A stretch of 64,000 nt of DNA from Blepharisma japonicum (lineage: Eukaryota; Ciliophora; Heterotrichea; Heterotrichida; Blepharismidae). The translations under genes were made by a program, and so were the position numbers. The stretch spans positions 124,001 to 188,000 of the forward strand of contig CATKHK010000071.1 in assembly GCA_949751835.1 (NCBI GenBank), written 5' to 3'. Under the pieces are notes generated by a model. That model worked only from the letters and a program-made list of their open reading frames with translations. It did not search any database and was not told the origin of the DNA. This document shows positions 11,937 to 21,300 of this stretch, one piece after another; the first letter of the stretch is position 1; every line of letters starts with the position of its first letter.

Positions 11937-12965
11937 ATGTCTACTATGAAAGCGATTGTTCTTGAAGATCTCAACCAATTTTCACTAAAAGAAGTCCCGA
12001 TTCCACGTCCTAAACAAGGAGAAGTTCTTATTCGTATGGAAGCGGCTCCAATCAACCCATCAGACATTGTCTCATTAAAAGGGCAATACGGGATTAAAAA
12101 GCAGCTTCCATTTATTCCAGGCCTTGAAGGCTCAGGAACAGTCGTTGAGAGTGGTGGAGGGCTCCTAGGCTGGAGTTTGGTGGGAAAACGAGTTGCATGC
12201 TACTGTGATAAAGGAAACGGCACTTGGGCAGAATACGTAGTTACATCAGCTAAAAATTGTGTCAAATTAACAGCTGATATTTCTACTGAACAAGGAGCTT
12301 GCTTTTTCGCTAATCCAATTACAGCGATTTGCTTTATGGATATCATAAAAGAGCAAAAGCATCAAGCCGTCATACAAACAGCTGCAGCTTCTGCTATTGG
12401 AAAAATGCTTCTCAGGTACTGTATGCATGAAAATATCCCAATTGTGAACATCGTAAGAAGACAGGAGCAAGTGGAAATGCTTAGAGAAATTGGAGCCCCA
12501 TACATTCTAAACTCTTCTGATGAAAACTTCCAACAGGAACTAAGAAAATTATCAGTAAATCTAAACGCAACTGTCGCTTTTGACTGTGTCGCTGGAGAAA
12601 TGACAGGGACTTTAATTAATGCAATGTGTGAAAACTCAGTAGTTTACGTTTATGGGAGCTTGAGTAGGCAAAATATTGGGGGAATTGACCCTTCTGCTTT
12701 GATTTTTAGTAATAAAAGAGTTGAAGGACTCTGACTTCAAAGGATAATGAAGGAAAAAGGGAGCATTTCCAAGTGGAATATTGCTAATAGAGTACTAAAT
12801 TTACTCCCTCAAGTGCTAAAGACTGACATTTCAAAGGAGTTTGAATTGGGAAGTCTTAGCGAAGCATTGGATTTTTACAAGAAAAATATGAGCAGTGGAA
12901 AAGTGCTTTTAAAGCCAAAACTCATTCCAAGCAACAATCATGTTGAAGAGGAAGGGGAATCTTAA
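11937..12965 (+). CDS. medium-chain dehydrogenase/reductase, enoyl reductase or quinone reductase-like
   Basis: 342 residues, intronless. Starts MSTMKAIVLEDLNQF. Shows the MDR pattern: PRPKQGEVLIRMEAAPINPSD, PGLEGSGTVVESG, KRVACYC, and a nucleotide-binding region around QTAAASAIGKMLLRYC, where the usual GxxGxxG is altered to AAASAIGKM. One in-frame TGA (12732-12734) codes Trp in GLWLQR. No zinc ligands are evident. It is likely an NADPH-dependent reductase of a quinone, enoyl or similar small substrate, perhaps mitochondrial by analogy with MECR, but no clear presequence is present. The altered dinucleotide loop makes the cofactor preference uncertain. Confidence 0.82.
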
Positions 12966-13022
12966 ACTTACAAATAAAAATAGCTTAGAATTAAAGCCAT
13001 TTCAAAAATAAGGTTCAATAAC

Positions 13023-13259
13023 TTAGTTTATTTTATCCATCCAATCCTTGCTTCCATCTATATATCTATCATTTTCTACTCTCGTATACAACCCATTATT
13101 CCTCCACATCCCAGAGTCCAGCAAATGTTTGGTGAATTTCCCATCAATTCCATTCTTGCTTTTTTCACCAATTTCGGCTGCTCTTAATCCTACTTGCTGT
13201 GCCGAAGTTTTATAAAATAACTGCTTCGCCTTTTTTTGAAATTCCTCTTCAGATTCCAT
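13023..13259 (-). CDS. piercer of microtubule wall (PIERCE1/2)-like small protein
   Basis: 78 residues. The core reads FYKTSAQQVGLRAAEIGE, then GKFTKHLLDSGMWRNNGLYT. This matches the pattern I recall for PIERCE1/PIERCE2: YRTSNQxYGSRxPTVHEMP, then NKFSxxLxxxGMFRNNTLN. Those proteins are microtubule inner proteins in ciliary doublets that help dock outer dynein arms. This protein is shorter than the animal forms (about 125-140 residues), with a reduced N-terminus and a small acidic/aromatic tail (DGSKDWMDKIN). A heavily ciliated cell would be expected to have such a gene. The match is from memory, not a search. Confidence 0.6.
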   Translation of the reverse strand: MESEEEFQKKAKQLFYKTSAQQVGLRAAEIGEKSKNGIDGKFTKHLLDSGMWRNNGLYTRVENDRYIDGSKDWMDKIN

Positions 13260-13300
13260 TTATTAATTATATGTCTATTCTCAAATTCTAAATAAAATTG

Positions 13301-13549
13301 TTAAGAAACTTCTGGAACTGGATTCTTTTTGGCGCGTTTTCCCCGCTTTCCAGTGCCTCTAGGCTGCCGTGGAGCTCTTGGCTGAGCAATTCCATCTCTT
13401 ATTTTAGGAGGGCGGCCTCTTCTTTGTGGCGTTGAAGGCACATCTTTACTTTCTTCCTCTTTAAATAAATAAGAAGCATGATATTCTGGGGAAGGCTCTT
13501 GCATTGTTTCAATATTTTGTAAAGAATCTAAGAGAGGGTTTCTTTTCAT
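13301..13549 (-). CDS. small basic AT-hook protein
   Basis: 82 residues. An AT-hook core, RRGRPPK, is followed by two more basic Pro/Arg/Gly patches (PRAPRQPRGTGKRGKRAKK), a composition like HMGA proteins. The N-terminal 40 residues are acidic and Ser-rich. Expected to bind the minor groove of AT-rich DNA in the macronucleus. It sits 41 nt upstream of the PIERCE-like gene on the same strand. Only one hook fits the consensus well; the second patch is looser. Confidence 0.68.
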   Translation of the reverse strand: MKRNPLLDSLQNIETMQEPSPEYHASYLFKEEESKDVPSTPQRRGRPPKIRDGIAQPRAPRQPRGTGKRGKRAKKNPVPEVS

Positions 13550-13767
13550 TATATTTATTATTTATTATATATCTTGTATTTTTACCAATCAAGACAAAGA
13601 TGCGAATTGAATAGCTTATAAACTTTCAACAATATATAGAGATATTTGCTGAAAATGATGCACATAAATTGGAGTGAATTTTCTTGAAAGTATATATTAA
13701 AAGAAGTTTAATATCTACTCGTTCTGTTAATTGTTTATTTGTATTAAAGTAATAAGAATAAAATTAG

Positions 13768-14559
13768 ATGGTGCTTTTAGCTCATATATTAAATGCAGGT
13801 TTATCAAATAGCCTGTCTGAGCTAGTCATTTTTCAAGAAGATTCGCGATTTACTGGAATCGCAAAGCTGCTATGAGCGAACGCAGTAAAAGAAATTACTA
13901 AAAAATCTCAAGCAATAGTTCTTATCACAGATATCTCCAGTTTACGACTCATTGACTATCTAGATTTACCTGTTCAAGACGTTTTCCACCCTATCAGCGG
14001 TTCCTGCATTATTAATCTTATACCAAACTTAAATAAGGAATTCAAAATTGATCCAGAAATCTTTTCAACCGACTCTATCATTTGTATTGACAACCTAGAG
14101 CAAGCTGGGCATTGGATTGGTGAGCCGTCACTTTTAAAACTAATTGACAAAAGAATTAAACTGCATAAGTCTATTTATGCAGTTGTAAACACAAATTATT
14201 TAGACAAAAAACTGGATAGCTCTTATCTATCAAAATCTGCGATTTTGGTGCAGGTGAAAAGCTATTCACGTGGAAATGGAGTCTGTGAGTGTTTTCATTC
14301 AAGAAGCAATTTTAAATTCACTAAAGAAACATGCGGATTTACTCTCTCAGGAGCTCACATAACTCCAAAAAGGATTACTGAGTCTGCAAGCAAAGCAGCA
14401 GCTCCTAAAACAACCTTTAGGCTTGACACTTCTGAGGAAGAAAAGAAAATGAGAGAAATTACTCCGTTGCCATATGAGCGAAAAGATAGATTAATAACAG
14501 TTGAGCCTGAAGATTATATTGAATCAGACGAAGAAGGAGATGAAGATGAAACTTTTTAG
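13768..14559 (+). CDS. ELP5: Elongator complex protein 5 (ELP5) homologue
   Basis: 263 residues, intronless, with one TGA Trp (13873-13875, LLWANA). A standard-code reading would keep only the C-terminal third. The N-terminal part has the hydrophobic strand/helix pattern of the RecA-like ELP4-6 fold (AIVLITDISSLRLIDYL, SIICIDNLEQAG) without Walker motifs, as in ELP5. The C-terminus is diagnostic: TTFRLDTSEEEKKMRE and LPYERK followed by an acidic tail (YIESDEEGDEDETF), the pattern of ELP5 ends in yeast and animals. Elongator modifies wobble uridines of tRNAs; ELP4-6 form the accessory ring. The assignment rests on the C-terminal pattern and overall length. Confidence 0.72.
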
Positions 14560-14923
14560 ATCTTTAAAACTTTAATTACTTGCTCCATGCTCATTTTTTG
14601 ATCTTAATTAATAAGGATTTTAAAGATATCCCTGATTTTATATTTGATATTAGATTAATCCCTCCATGATGTAAAATAAATGAATTTGAGCAGGAATATC
14701 CTATTCTTTTCATTTGTTTAAACCATGGGAATAATTTATCATCAATTTTAGAGAGATTTCCTTTATTCAATTCTTAAGAAACTTTAAAATGTTTAGACCA
14801 CTTTCTAACATGTAATCCATCTCAAATTAAGCAAATCGCACCCCGACATCTCCACTTGTGAAATCAAGATAATTCTTAATTAATCTTATATGACACTAAT
14901 AAAGCTAGTCAAATATCCATAAA
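14560..14923 (-). pseudogene. intergenic stretch with a decayed coding-like relic
   Basis: 364 nt between ELP5 and the DEAD-box gene. On the minus strand, roughly 14600-14870, one frame stays nearly open under UGA=Trp for about 75 codons with one TAA; it includes ICLIWDGLHVRKWSKHF and FPWFKQMKRIGY. No start codon sits in a sensible place and I do not recognise the family. It is more likely an eroded gene fragment than a live gene. Confidence 0.3.
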
Positions 14924-16444
14924 ATGGATGGGAACAAAACAGGAAAGTATATACCACCACACAAACGAGCACAGCTCGCCAACGCATCGCCATCAGATCC
15001 TCCAGTAGCATCGAAATTTGAAAAATTCTTACAAAACAGAAATGAATACGCCTCTATAAAAGCAGAGAGTAACTGGGGTCGAAGAGATAGACGTAATGGG
15101 TTTCTTGACGGTGAGGATCTCAAGCAAGCAGAGCAACTTTTTGAACAAGAAAAGCACCAAGGCATTGACTTTGAATCTTATGAAGACATGCCAGTAGAAA
15201 TAAGCGAATCTTCATACTCAATGTCAAATTTTTCTGATTGTGAAGTTCATCCCACACTGCTTGCAAATGTTAGGAAAATGGGCTATGAAAACCCAACTCC
15301 AGTACAAAAATATTCAATTCCTTGCCTATTCGCAAGGAGAGATTTGATGGTCTGTGCACAGACTGGTTCAGGAAAGACAGCTTCATATTTATTCCCGATG
15401 GTCGCCAAAATGCTAAATGATGGGCCGCCAGAGCCAAGCATAGGAAGAGGATCTTATCCATTAGGACTGATTTTGGCACCAACTCGTGAATTATCGATAC
15501 AAATACATGAAGAAGCCCTCAAATTTTGTTATAAAACAGGAATTAAAGTTGCTGTTGTATATGGAGGTGCTGATCCAAGAAGCCAGTCGAGAGAGCTAGA
15601 AAGAGGAGTCGACATTATCGTAGCAACACCAGGAAGGTTAATAGATTTCATCAATAGAGGAAAGGTTACTCTTTCAATAGTTAAGTATGTAGTGCTTGAT
15701 GAAGCTGATAGGATGCTTGATATGGGTTTTGAACCACAAATAAGAACAATTTTAGAATCCACAACAAATCCAAGCAGAGAGACTACCATGTGCTCTGCAA
15801 CTTTTCCTCAGCCAGCACAGGATTTGGCTTCACAGTTTATGAAGGAGTACATATTTTTGTCTATTGGAAAAGTCGGCTCGACAACAGAGAACATTATGCA
15901 AACACTTTATAATGTGGAAGAGCATGACAAAAAGGTATTTCTCCATGATAAACTGCAAAATTTACAAGGACTGGTGCTCATTTTTGTGGAAATGAAGAGA
16001 ACTGCAGATTATTTAGAAGATTATTTGATAGAAAGAGGGTACAGGTGTGGCTCTATTCATGGAGACAAAGACCAGCCACAAAGAGAAAGAGTTCTTAGAG
16101 ATTTTAAGTCAGGAAAAGTGCCAATTCTAGTAGCAACTGATGTAGCAGCTAGAGGACTTGACATCCCAAACGTAGCAAATGTCATTAATTTTGATACTCC
16201 AAACGCAATTGAAGATTATGTTCATAGGATTGGTAGAACTGGAAGGGTAGGGAAAGAAGGGTTAGCAATCTCATTCATTAATGAAAAAAGCAAGCCAATT
16301 GTTAAAGACCTCTACAGCTTATTGCTAGAAACAAAACAAAATATACCTGATTGGTTTGATGAGATGTACCAGAAAACTGTGATCACCAATCGAAGATTTG
16401 ACTATGGAAGAAATAGGCCATATCGACATAATTGGAATAGATAA
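14924..16444 (+). CDS. DEAD-box RNA helicase, DDX3/Ded1-like
   Basis: 506 residues, intronless, all Trp as TGG. The N-terminus GKYIPPHKRAQLA is the eIF4E-binding-like motif found in Ded1/DDX3 (KYxPPHLR). Helicase motifs in order: Q motif PTPVQKYSIP, motif I AQTGSGKT, Ia PTRELSIQI, Ib TPGRL, II VLDEADRMLDMGFEPQI, III SAT (seen as CSATFP), V VATDVAARGLDIP, VI HRIGRTGR. The C-terminal tail is short and Arg/Asn/Tyr-rich (NRRFDYGRNRPYRHNW). DDX3-type helicases drive translation initiation on structured mRNAs. A broken copy of its last ~140 coding bases plus 3' flank lies directly downstream at 16533-16735. Confidence 0.95.
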   Translation: MDGNKTGKYIPPHKRAQLANASPSDPPVASKFEKFLQNRNEYASIKAESNWGRRDRRNGFLDGEDLKQAEQLFEQEKHQGIDFESYEDMPVEISESSYSMSNFSDCEVHPTLLANVRKMGYENPTPVQKYSIPCLFARRDLMVCAQTGSGKTASYLFPMVAKMLNDGPPEPSIGRGSYPLGLILAPTRELSIQIHEEALKFCYKTGIKVAVVYGGADPRSQSRELERGVDIIVATPGRLIDFINRGKVTLSIVKYVVLDEADRMLDMGFEPQIRTILESTTNPSRETTMCSATFPQPAQDLASQFMKEYIFLSIGKVGSTTENIMQTLYNVEEHDKKVFLHDKLQNLQGLVLIFVEMKRTADYLEDYLIERGYRCGSIHGDKDQPQRERVLRDFKSGKVPILVATDVAARGLDIPNVANVINFDTPNAIEDYVHRIGRTGRVGKEGLAISFINEKSKPIVKDLYSLLLETKQNIPDWFDEMYQKTVITNRRFDYGRNRPYRHNWNR

Positions 16445-16532
16445 ATATTTTGGTTAGAAATGATTTTCAATTAAATAAAATAATTTCAAAGACTAATGCT
16501 TATTAAATTTAAAATTATATTTGATTTAATTG

Positions 16533-16735
16533 CGTTAACAATTGTAAAGACCTTTACAATTTATTGCTAGAAATAAAACAAAATACCCCTGATTAGTTTG
16601 ATGAGATGTACCAGAAAACCGTGATTATCAATCAAAGATTTGACTATGCAAAAAATAGACCATATTGGCATAATTGGATAGATAAATATTTTATTTTAAT
16701 AAATTAATTTCAAATACTAATGCTTCTTATAGTAA
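16533..16735 (+). pseudogene. broken tandem copy of the DEAD-box gene 3' end
   Basis: This stretch repeats 16292-16510 at an offset of about 241 bases, in the same orientation. It includes the codons for LLLE, the DxFDEMYQKTV region and the 3' flank through aatttcaaa-actaatgctt. It has diverged by many substitutions; one change turns the DWFDE Trp codon into TAG. No motor or helicase core is present, so it is a partial duplication of the gene end, not a processed copy (it includes untranscribed-looking flank). It is clearly non-functional. Confidence 0.85.
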
Positions 16736-16830
16736 CCAAAATGAATTAAATCAGCAATCAATTCAAAATTCTGTTTTAAGCAATAATATAAAATAAATTA
16801 AAATCTTCATTTCTATCTGGCACTTTTAAA

Positions 16831-17560
16831 AATGGAGGATTACACTCGAGATACCTCACCCTCTTCTCCTCTCAATGAGCCATAAAAACTTACTATTGAT
16901 CTTAGAGAAGACAAAATTGTCTTCAACTCCTCCTATATAACCCATTTCCTACCAGAACTTGAAGAACAGAAATTTTTTAATTGCCATTGAAATTATATCC
17001 TTCAAAATTCTCAAAGAATCAGCCAAAATAAGAAAAATAAGTTCTTTTCAGCATTTTTTCATCTCAATCAAACTACCCTTTGAATCAATCCTGAGATGTC
17101 CATCTCGTGATGCAATCCTAATTCTTAAAGAAAGTCAATATAACTAGAATTATTGAATCAAATAGTGTATAACTTCAAATACAAAGGAAGAATCATTCTT
17201 ATTCTGATTGGATACTTATGATTAGGCAGTGAGATCAACTACTACAGACATCGAATTAATTTTGCATTACCTCCAGAAGAGATAATTAGTCCATTAAAAG
17301 AAGTTTGTAATGTAAAGAAAATAATAATGAATAATACAATACAAAATGATTTTGTAATCATCACGCTTTATATCAGAAGCCAAATACACAATATACACTG
17401 AATTAATAGTTTGGGGAAGCTTTAGATTTTAAAAACGCACTTAGAGTAGGAAACAAATCCATGTGATTAAACTATGCAGGAACAATGTAATGCAGCAGAT
17501 GCAATGAAATCGGCACCTTGAAATTAATCACGATAAAATTTTTGACTTAAGGAGCAAAAG
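16831..17560 (+). pseudogene. decayed protein-coding region, possibly LITAF-like at its end
   Basis: Starting at an ATG (MEDYTRDTSPSSPLNEP) the sequence keeps a coding-like composition but moves between all three frames with several stops, so no intact protein can be read even with UGA=Trp and tiny introns. Pieces include IDLREDKIVFNSSYITHFLP, NYYRHRINFALPPEEIISPL and, near 17440-17520, a WLN...CSRCNEIG motif. The last resembles WLNNMRYHRCSNCGTIIG at the end of the LITAF-like gene 21301-22113, which suggests loose kinship. I read it as a dead gene. The flank 17560-17943 is AT-rich and shows only further scraps. Confidence 0.5.
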
Positions 17561-17943
17561 AATTAAGCAATCTAAGAAATAAGAAAATACAAGAAGTTTA
17601 AAATCAATTGATCAAAAATATTTAGTTTCTGATAATAAATATGAAAGCAAATTAAGAAACCCAAAATATCACTTAAAAAAATTCTTCACCTTCCCAACCC
17701 ATTTATATCTCAAGATCCATTAAGCACTAGTTATAATAGTGTACGATTCAATCTCAAAAAATTATAAAGACCTCTGAAAATGAAAAATATCAAGCATAAT
17801 ATCTTCTTCGAGATACAATTTTTGGAAGTTGTCTTTAAAAAGAAACATATTAAAACATAAATAAAGTTTTGAAGATTACAAAAAAATTGCGAATATTTGA
17901 ACAGGTATATGAAATAAAACGCTGATAATATAATTAATCATTT

Positions 17944-19104
17944 CTATCTAACTGCCGTAAGAGATATCCATTCTCCTTCAAATGGATCATATTCAAATTT
18001 CAATACATGTTCCACTAACTTGTCTGCATCTATTGATAATTGTAATCTTGGTTCTCCATAATGTCCTTGAAATTTCAATGATAATTCAACTAATCCTGAA
18101 ATATCCTCATCGTTAATTACAAATGGTTCTCTTCTCAGTCTTACTTTATTTCCGCTATATTTTGCTGTAACCCTTTTTAAATAACTAAATGGTGTTTCAT
18201 CACTATCAATTCCTTCAACACCAATTTGGCATCTCCCCTTATCAGTTACTTTAGAAACCTTTAAGTACCTCACAATCTTGAATCTTGGTATTTCTAGGTT
18301 TAAAATCTCCATCAATTTCTCCATAACTGTGTCACAGAAAGAATGGATCACTATGTCAGCGGAGTCATCCAAAGGAGTTCTCTGGAGGTTAACAATAACT
18401 AATTTCCCACCTTTTTTTTTGGTTTCTAAAGGGATGTTTGCTGCTGGAGTTACTCTTAAAGAAGATCCCATGCAAAGACATAAATCAGCGTTTCTTCCAT
18501 TAGCAAATCCCGCATTGATTACATCTGGGTCTAGGTTTTCATGAAAATTAATAATTGTATCTATCAGCTCTCCATTGCACTCTCTATTATCACATCTTTT
18601 TCCGGTTTCATGCCTATGAACATGCTCATTAGTCCTCACTTCGTAATCTCTTAAATACTCTTTTGTGCAGGTTTTGCATTTTTCGACATAAATATTCCCA
18701 TGAAGCTCAGCCAATTTCGAAGGATGAATTCCACTTTTTCTATGAAGGCCGTCAACATTTTGTGATACCAAAAATTTCATTATGCCTTCTTCAATTAATT
18801 TTACAAAGCACATATGAGTTGGGCTTGGGATTGCTTCAGTGATGTTCACAACATGAGTTCTATTTGCTTTTTGTTGTTTTGCTAACTCTTCCCATGCCCC
18901 TGGACCTGTTGGCAAAACTGTATTATACCCGCTGCGAAAATCAGGAATTCCGCATGAAGTGCTGACACCTGCACCTGTAAATCCAATAAAATGCTTACTC
19001 TTTCTGATCCATTTAGCAAGTCTACGAACCTTTGAGTCGATTACATCTGGAGGATCGAAGAATTCTTTTTTTTCTTCTTCAGTTTTATGTGCTGAGGATG
19101 CCAT
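17944..19104 (-). CDS. sirtuin, SIRT6/SIRT7-like NAD-dependent deacylase
   Basis: 386 residues, intronless. NAD-binding motif GAGVSTSCGIPDFRS near residues 43-57, then SQNVDGLHRKSGI, catalytic His in ELHGN, and a zinc module with CKTC ... CDNREC. The SIRT6/7 hallmark TGKRC...CNGEL-DTIINF is present, then GSSLRVTPAANIP. The C-terminal ~110 residues (after EIPRFKIVRYL) form a beta-rich extension not typical of SIRT6; it may be a lineage-specific domain. Expected to act on chromatin or nucleolar proteins. A decayed duplicate of its promoter and 5' end is at 19381-19790. Confidence 0.9.
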   Translation of the reverse strand: MASSAHKTEEEKKEFFDPPDVIDSKVRRLAKWIRKSKHFIGFTGAGVSTSCGIPDFRSGYNTVLPTGPGAWEELAKQQKANRTHVVNITEAIPSPTHMCFVKLIEEGIMKFLVSQNVDGLHRKSGIHPSKLAELHGNIYVEKCKTCTKEYLRDYEVRTNEHVHRHETGKRCDNRECNGELIDTIINFHENLDPDVINAGFANGRNADLCLCMGSSLRVTPAANIPLETKKKGGKLVIVNLQRTPLDDSADIVIHSFCDTVMEKLMEILNLEIPRFKIVRYLKVSKVTDKGRCQIGVEGIDSDETPFSYLKRVTAKYSGNKVRLRREPFVINDEDISGLVELSLKFQGHYGEPRLQLSIDADKLVEHVLKFEYDPFEGEWISLTAVR

Positions 19105-19380
19105 CGGAACTAATTAGATTCTTTATATTCCAATTTTTTTAGTCATGAATGTCTAATCTATTTAGAGAGTTACAGATCTTCCAAATATAAAATCAAAACT
19201 AATGGCATAGAAGATTGCCATTATATGTTTATATTTGCTGGAATTTACTAGATTTGATCTAAGTTAAAAATTCTGAGTATTCAAATTTAAGCTGTTAGTA
19301 TTATTATAATAATATCATTATAGTACACTCCTTTATAGATCTTTAACTACATGAGCTCTTTTTACTTCTTCCTCTTCTTC

Positions 19381-19790
19381 AAGCTCTTCCCATGCACCTA
19401 GCCTGTTGGCAAAACTGTATTATACTCGCTGCGAAAATCAGGAATCCCGCATGAAGTTCTGATACCTGTACCTGTAAATCCGATAAAGTGTTTGCTCTTT
19501 CTGATTCATTCAGCAAGTGTATGAATCTTTGCATCACTACATCTGGAGGATCAAAATATTCTTTTTCTCTTCTTCATTTAAGAGTGTTAAGGTTTCCATT
19601 GGGAAATTATAGATTATTTCATATTCAATATTTTTAGTCATAATGTCTAATCTATGTATAGAGTTAAAATCTTCCAAATATAAAATGAAGACTAACTGCA
19701 TAGATAATTGCCATTATTTGTTTAAATTTTCAAAAATTTAGAATTCAAATTTTAGCTGTTAATATTATTATAATTGCTATCATTTGGGCA
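19381..19790 (-). pseudogene. broken tandem copy of sirtuin 5' end and upstream region
   Basis: This is a diverged direct repeat of about 18884-19321, offset by roughly 470-500 bases. It matches the first ~70 codons of the sirtuin (the GAGVST region can still be followed at the DNA level) and continues without a break into the upstream sequence, including the gctgtta-tattattataat tract. It carries frame disruptions and lacks the catalytic domain. Because the promoter was copied too, residual transcription is possible, but no useful protein is encoded. Confidence 0.83.
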
Positions 19791-19851
19791 TAATTTTTGC
19801 TTAGAGTCAATATAGATAATTTAAGGACATAATCAATTTAAAATTAAAATA

Positions 19852-20238
19852 ATGGAGAAAGGTGAAGATCTACTAAATTATTTAGATTCATCGAGAATAG
19901 AAAGAAAGAAGCATGCAGATCTCGCAAAAAGATATTTAAATTTCACAATAAAAGAGGATGTAATATATAATTAGAGAATTGAAAAGCTTCCCTTTCTTTA
20001 TTCCCCTCGGCAAAATAACTCTCGTCTTCACAATTATTCAGTTTCAGAAAGACCCAAAAGGCATTTTAACTTTCCTTCAGTACGAAAGAAGTCTCCAGAT
20101 TGCATGATCCTTTGCTTTGGAAATCTCAATTCTTTTTCATCTAATCAAAAGCCTGCAGTTAAAGAAGATTCACCTTCTCGACTCAGGTTTTATAATCATC
20201 CTTCAACAAGAAGAGTTGATTTAAGTGCAGATTTATAA
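19852..20238 (+). CDS. small basic protein, unknown function
   Basis: 123 residues after removal of a 15-nt intron at 19960-19974 (gtaatatataattag). The first exon is helical and charged (MEKGEDLLNYLDSSRIERKK ...), the second rich in Ser, Arg, Asn and Pro (LYSPRQNNSRLHNYS, FYNHPSTRRVDLSADL). No domain recognised. The support is a good ATG context, a canonical intron with A at -6, an open frame across the junction and a sensible stop. It begins about 60 nt after the sirtuin-repeat relic. Confidence 0.6.
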
Positions 20239-20390
20239 TTAAGAATTGCTTATTTTACAAGACTATATCATTTAAGAATCATAATTCTCACATTCAATGC
20301 ATTTTTCATAGAAAAGCTATTAGAGCATAATGTCCCTTATAAAAATATAAATATGCATATAGATTTAATTTAGAGACTTTATCACATAAG

Positions 20391-21287
20391 ATGGAAAACA
20401 AAATTGAATATGTAGTAGAGTCACTTTCTCAGCTTTATTCTAAACTAAAGCAACAAAAATCAACTGAAACCAAGTATCTCCAAGTTTTGCCAGCAGATTT
20501 CAGAAGTAAAGGACTATTTCAAAAAATCCCAAAATTGATTATCAGGAATATCTTTTTATTTCTAGATTTCCACAAAGATATACCATCTCTATACGAAACT
20601 TGCTATTTGTTTAAAGAAATAATTGCTTCGAGACATTTTCAAGCAGGAATTGTCTACATAATGAGCCGGAAACCTATTAAACAAAGGCAGCCAAGTCAAC
20701 CTCCTATGATTCCTCCAATAGTTCCCCCGAATGAGTCTGACAATATTAAACTTCAGGCTGAATCTGAAATTTTCACTAAAGAAGCTGCTTTAATTCAGCT
20801 AAAAACAGCAAATGCAGTCAAGGATTTTCTTGCAAATAAAATTGTATCACAAGACAAAACGATTGACAAGTTAAAAAAAGAACTAGAAAAAACAAACGAC
20901 GAGCTCAGAATTCAAAAGCAAATCAATGCAAAAACAATGGCCAAAGTGTCAGGATTTCAGGAAAAATACAGCACTGAGAAAAAATCTGCAACAGATGCTA
21001 TAATGAAAATAGAGGAACTAACTGAGCAGCATCAGAGTGAGGTGAATAGACTGAGAAGTGAGATCAATAAATGTCAAAATGAGCAGTTAGGATTAAAGAA
21101 ACACAAAGCGGCACTAAGAGGAGAAGTAATTAGGCTAAGGAATGAGTATCAAGAATGCATACAAAAACTTACTCAGTATGTAGACGGGGTATCAAAAATG
21201 AAGGGCTATTTTGATTCAATGTTTTCACCAAAAATTGGAGAGGTAGTTAGGAGCATTGAAGAAAACAATTATATATTAAACAGTTAA
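20391..21287 (+). CDS. F-box-like coiled-coil protein
   Basis: 298 residues. Residues 43-85 (IPKLIIRNIFLFLDF...LYETCYLFKEII) fit an F-box: Ile/Pro start, hydrophobic helix spacing, and a Cys/Phe near the end. A Pro-rich linker (PPMIPPIVPPNE) follows, then about 170 residues of coiled coil (KLKKELEKTNDELRIQKQ ... GEVIRLRNEYQECIQKL). If the F-box is real it would bind Skp1 and link a coiled-coil partner to ubiquitination; this is inferred from pattern alone. Its stop lies 13 nt from the stop of the convergent gene at 21301. Confidence 0.7.
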   Translation: MENKIEYVVESLSQLYSKLKQQKSTETKYLQVLPADFRSKGLFQKIPKLIIRNIFLFLDFHKDIPSLYETCYLFKEIIASRHFQAGIVYIMSRKPIKQRQPSQPPMIPPIVPPNESDNIKLQAESEIFTKEAALIQLKTANAVKDFLANKIVSQDKTIDKLKKELEKTNDELRIQKQINAKTMAKVSGFQEKYSTEKKSATDAIMKIEELTEQHQSEVNRLRSEINKCQNEQLGLKKHKAALRGEVIRLRNEYQECIQKLTQYVDGVSKMKGYFDSMFSPKIGEVVRSIEENNYILNS

Positions 21288-21300
21288 TAAATAAACTTAA

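Noticed and set aside
16959-17147. 62-codon open frame as a small gene
   Set aside because: It starts at TTG inside the decayed region, and neighbouring frames continue the same relic.
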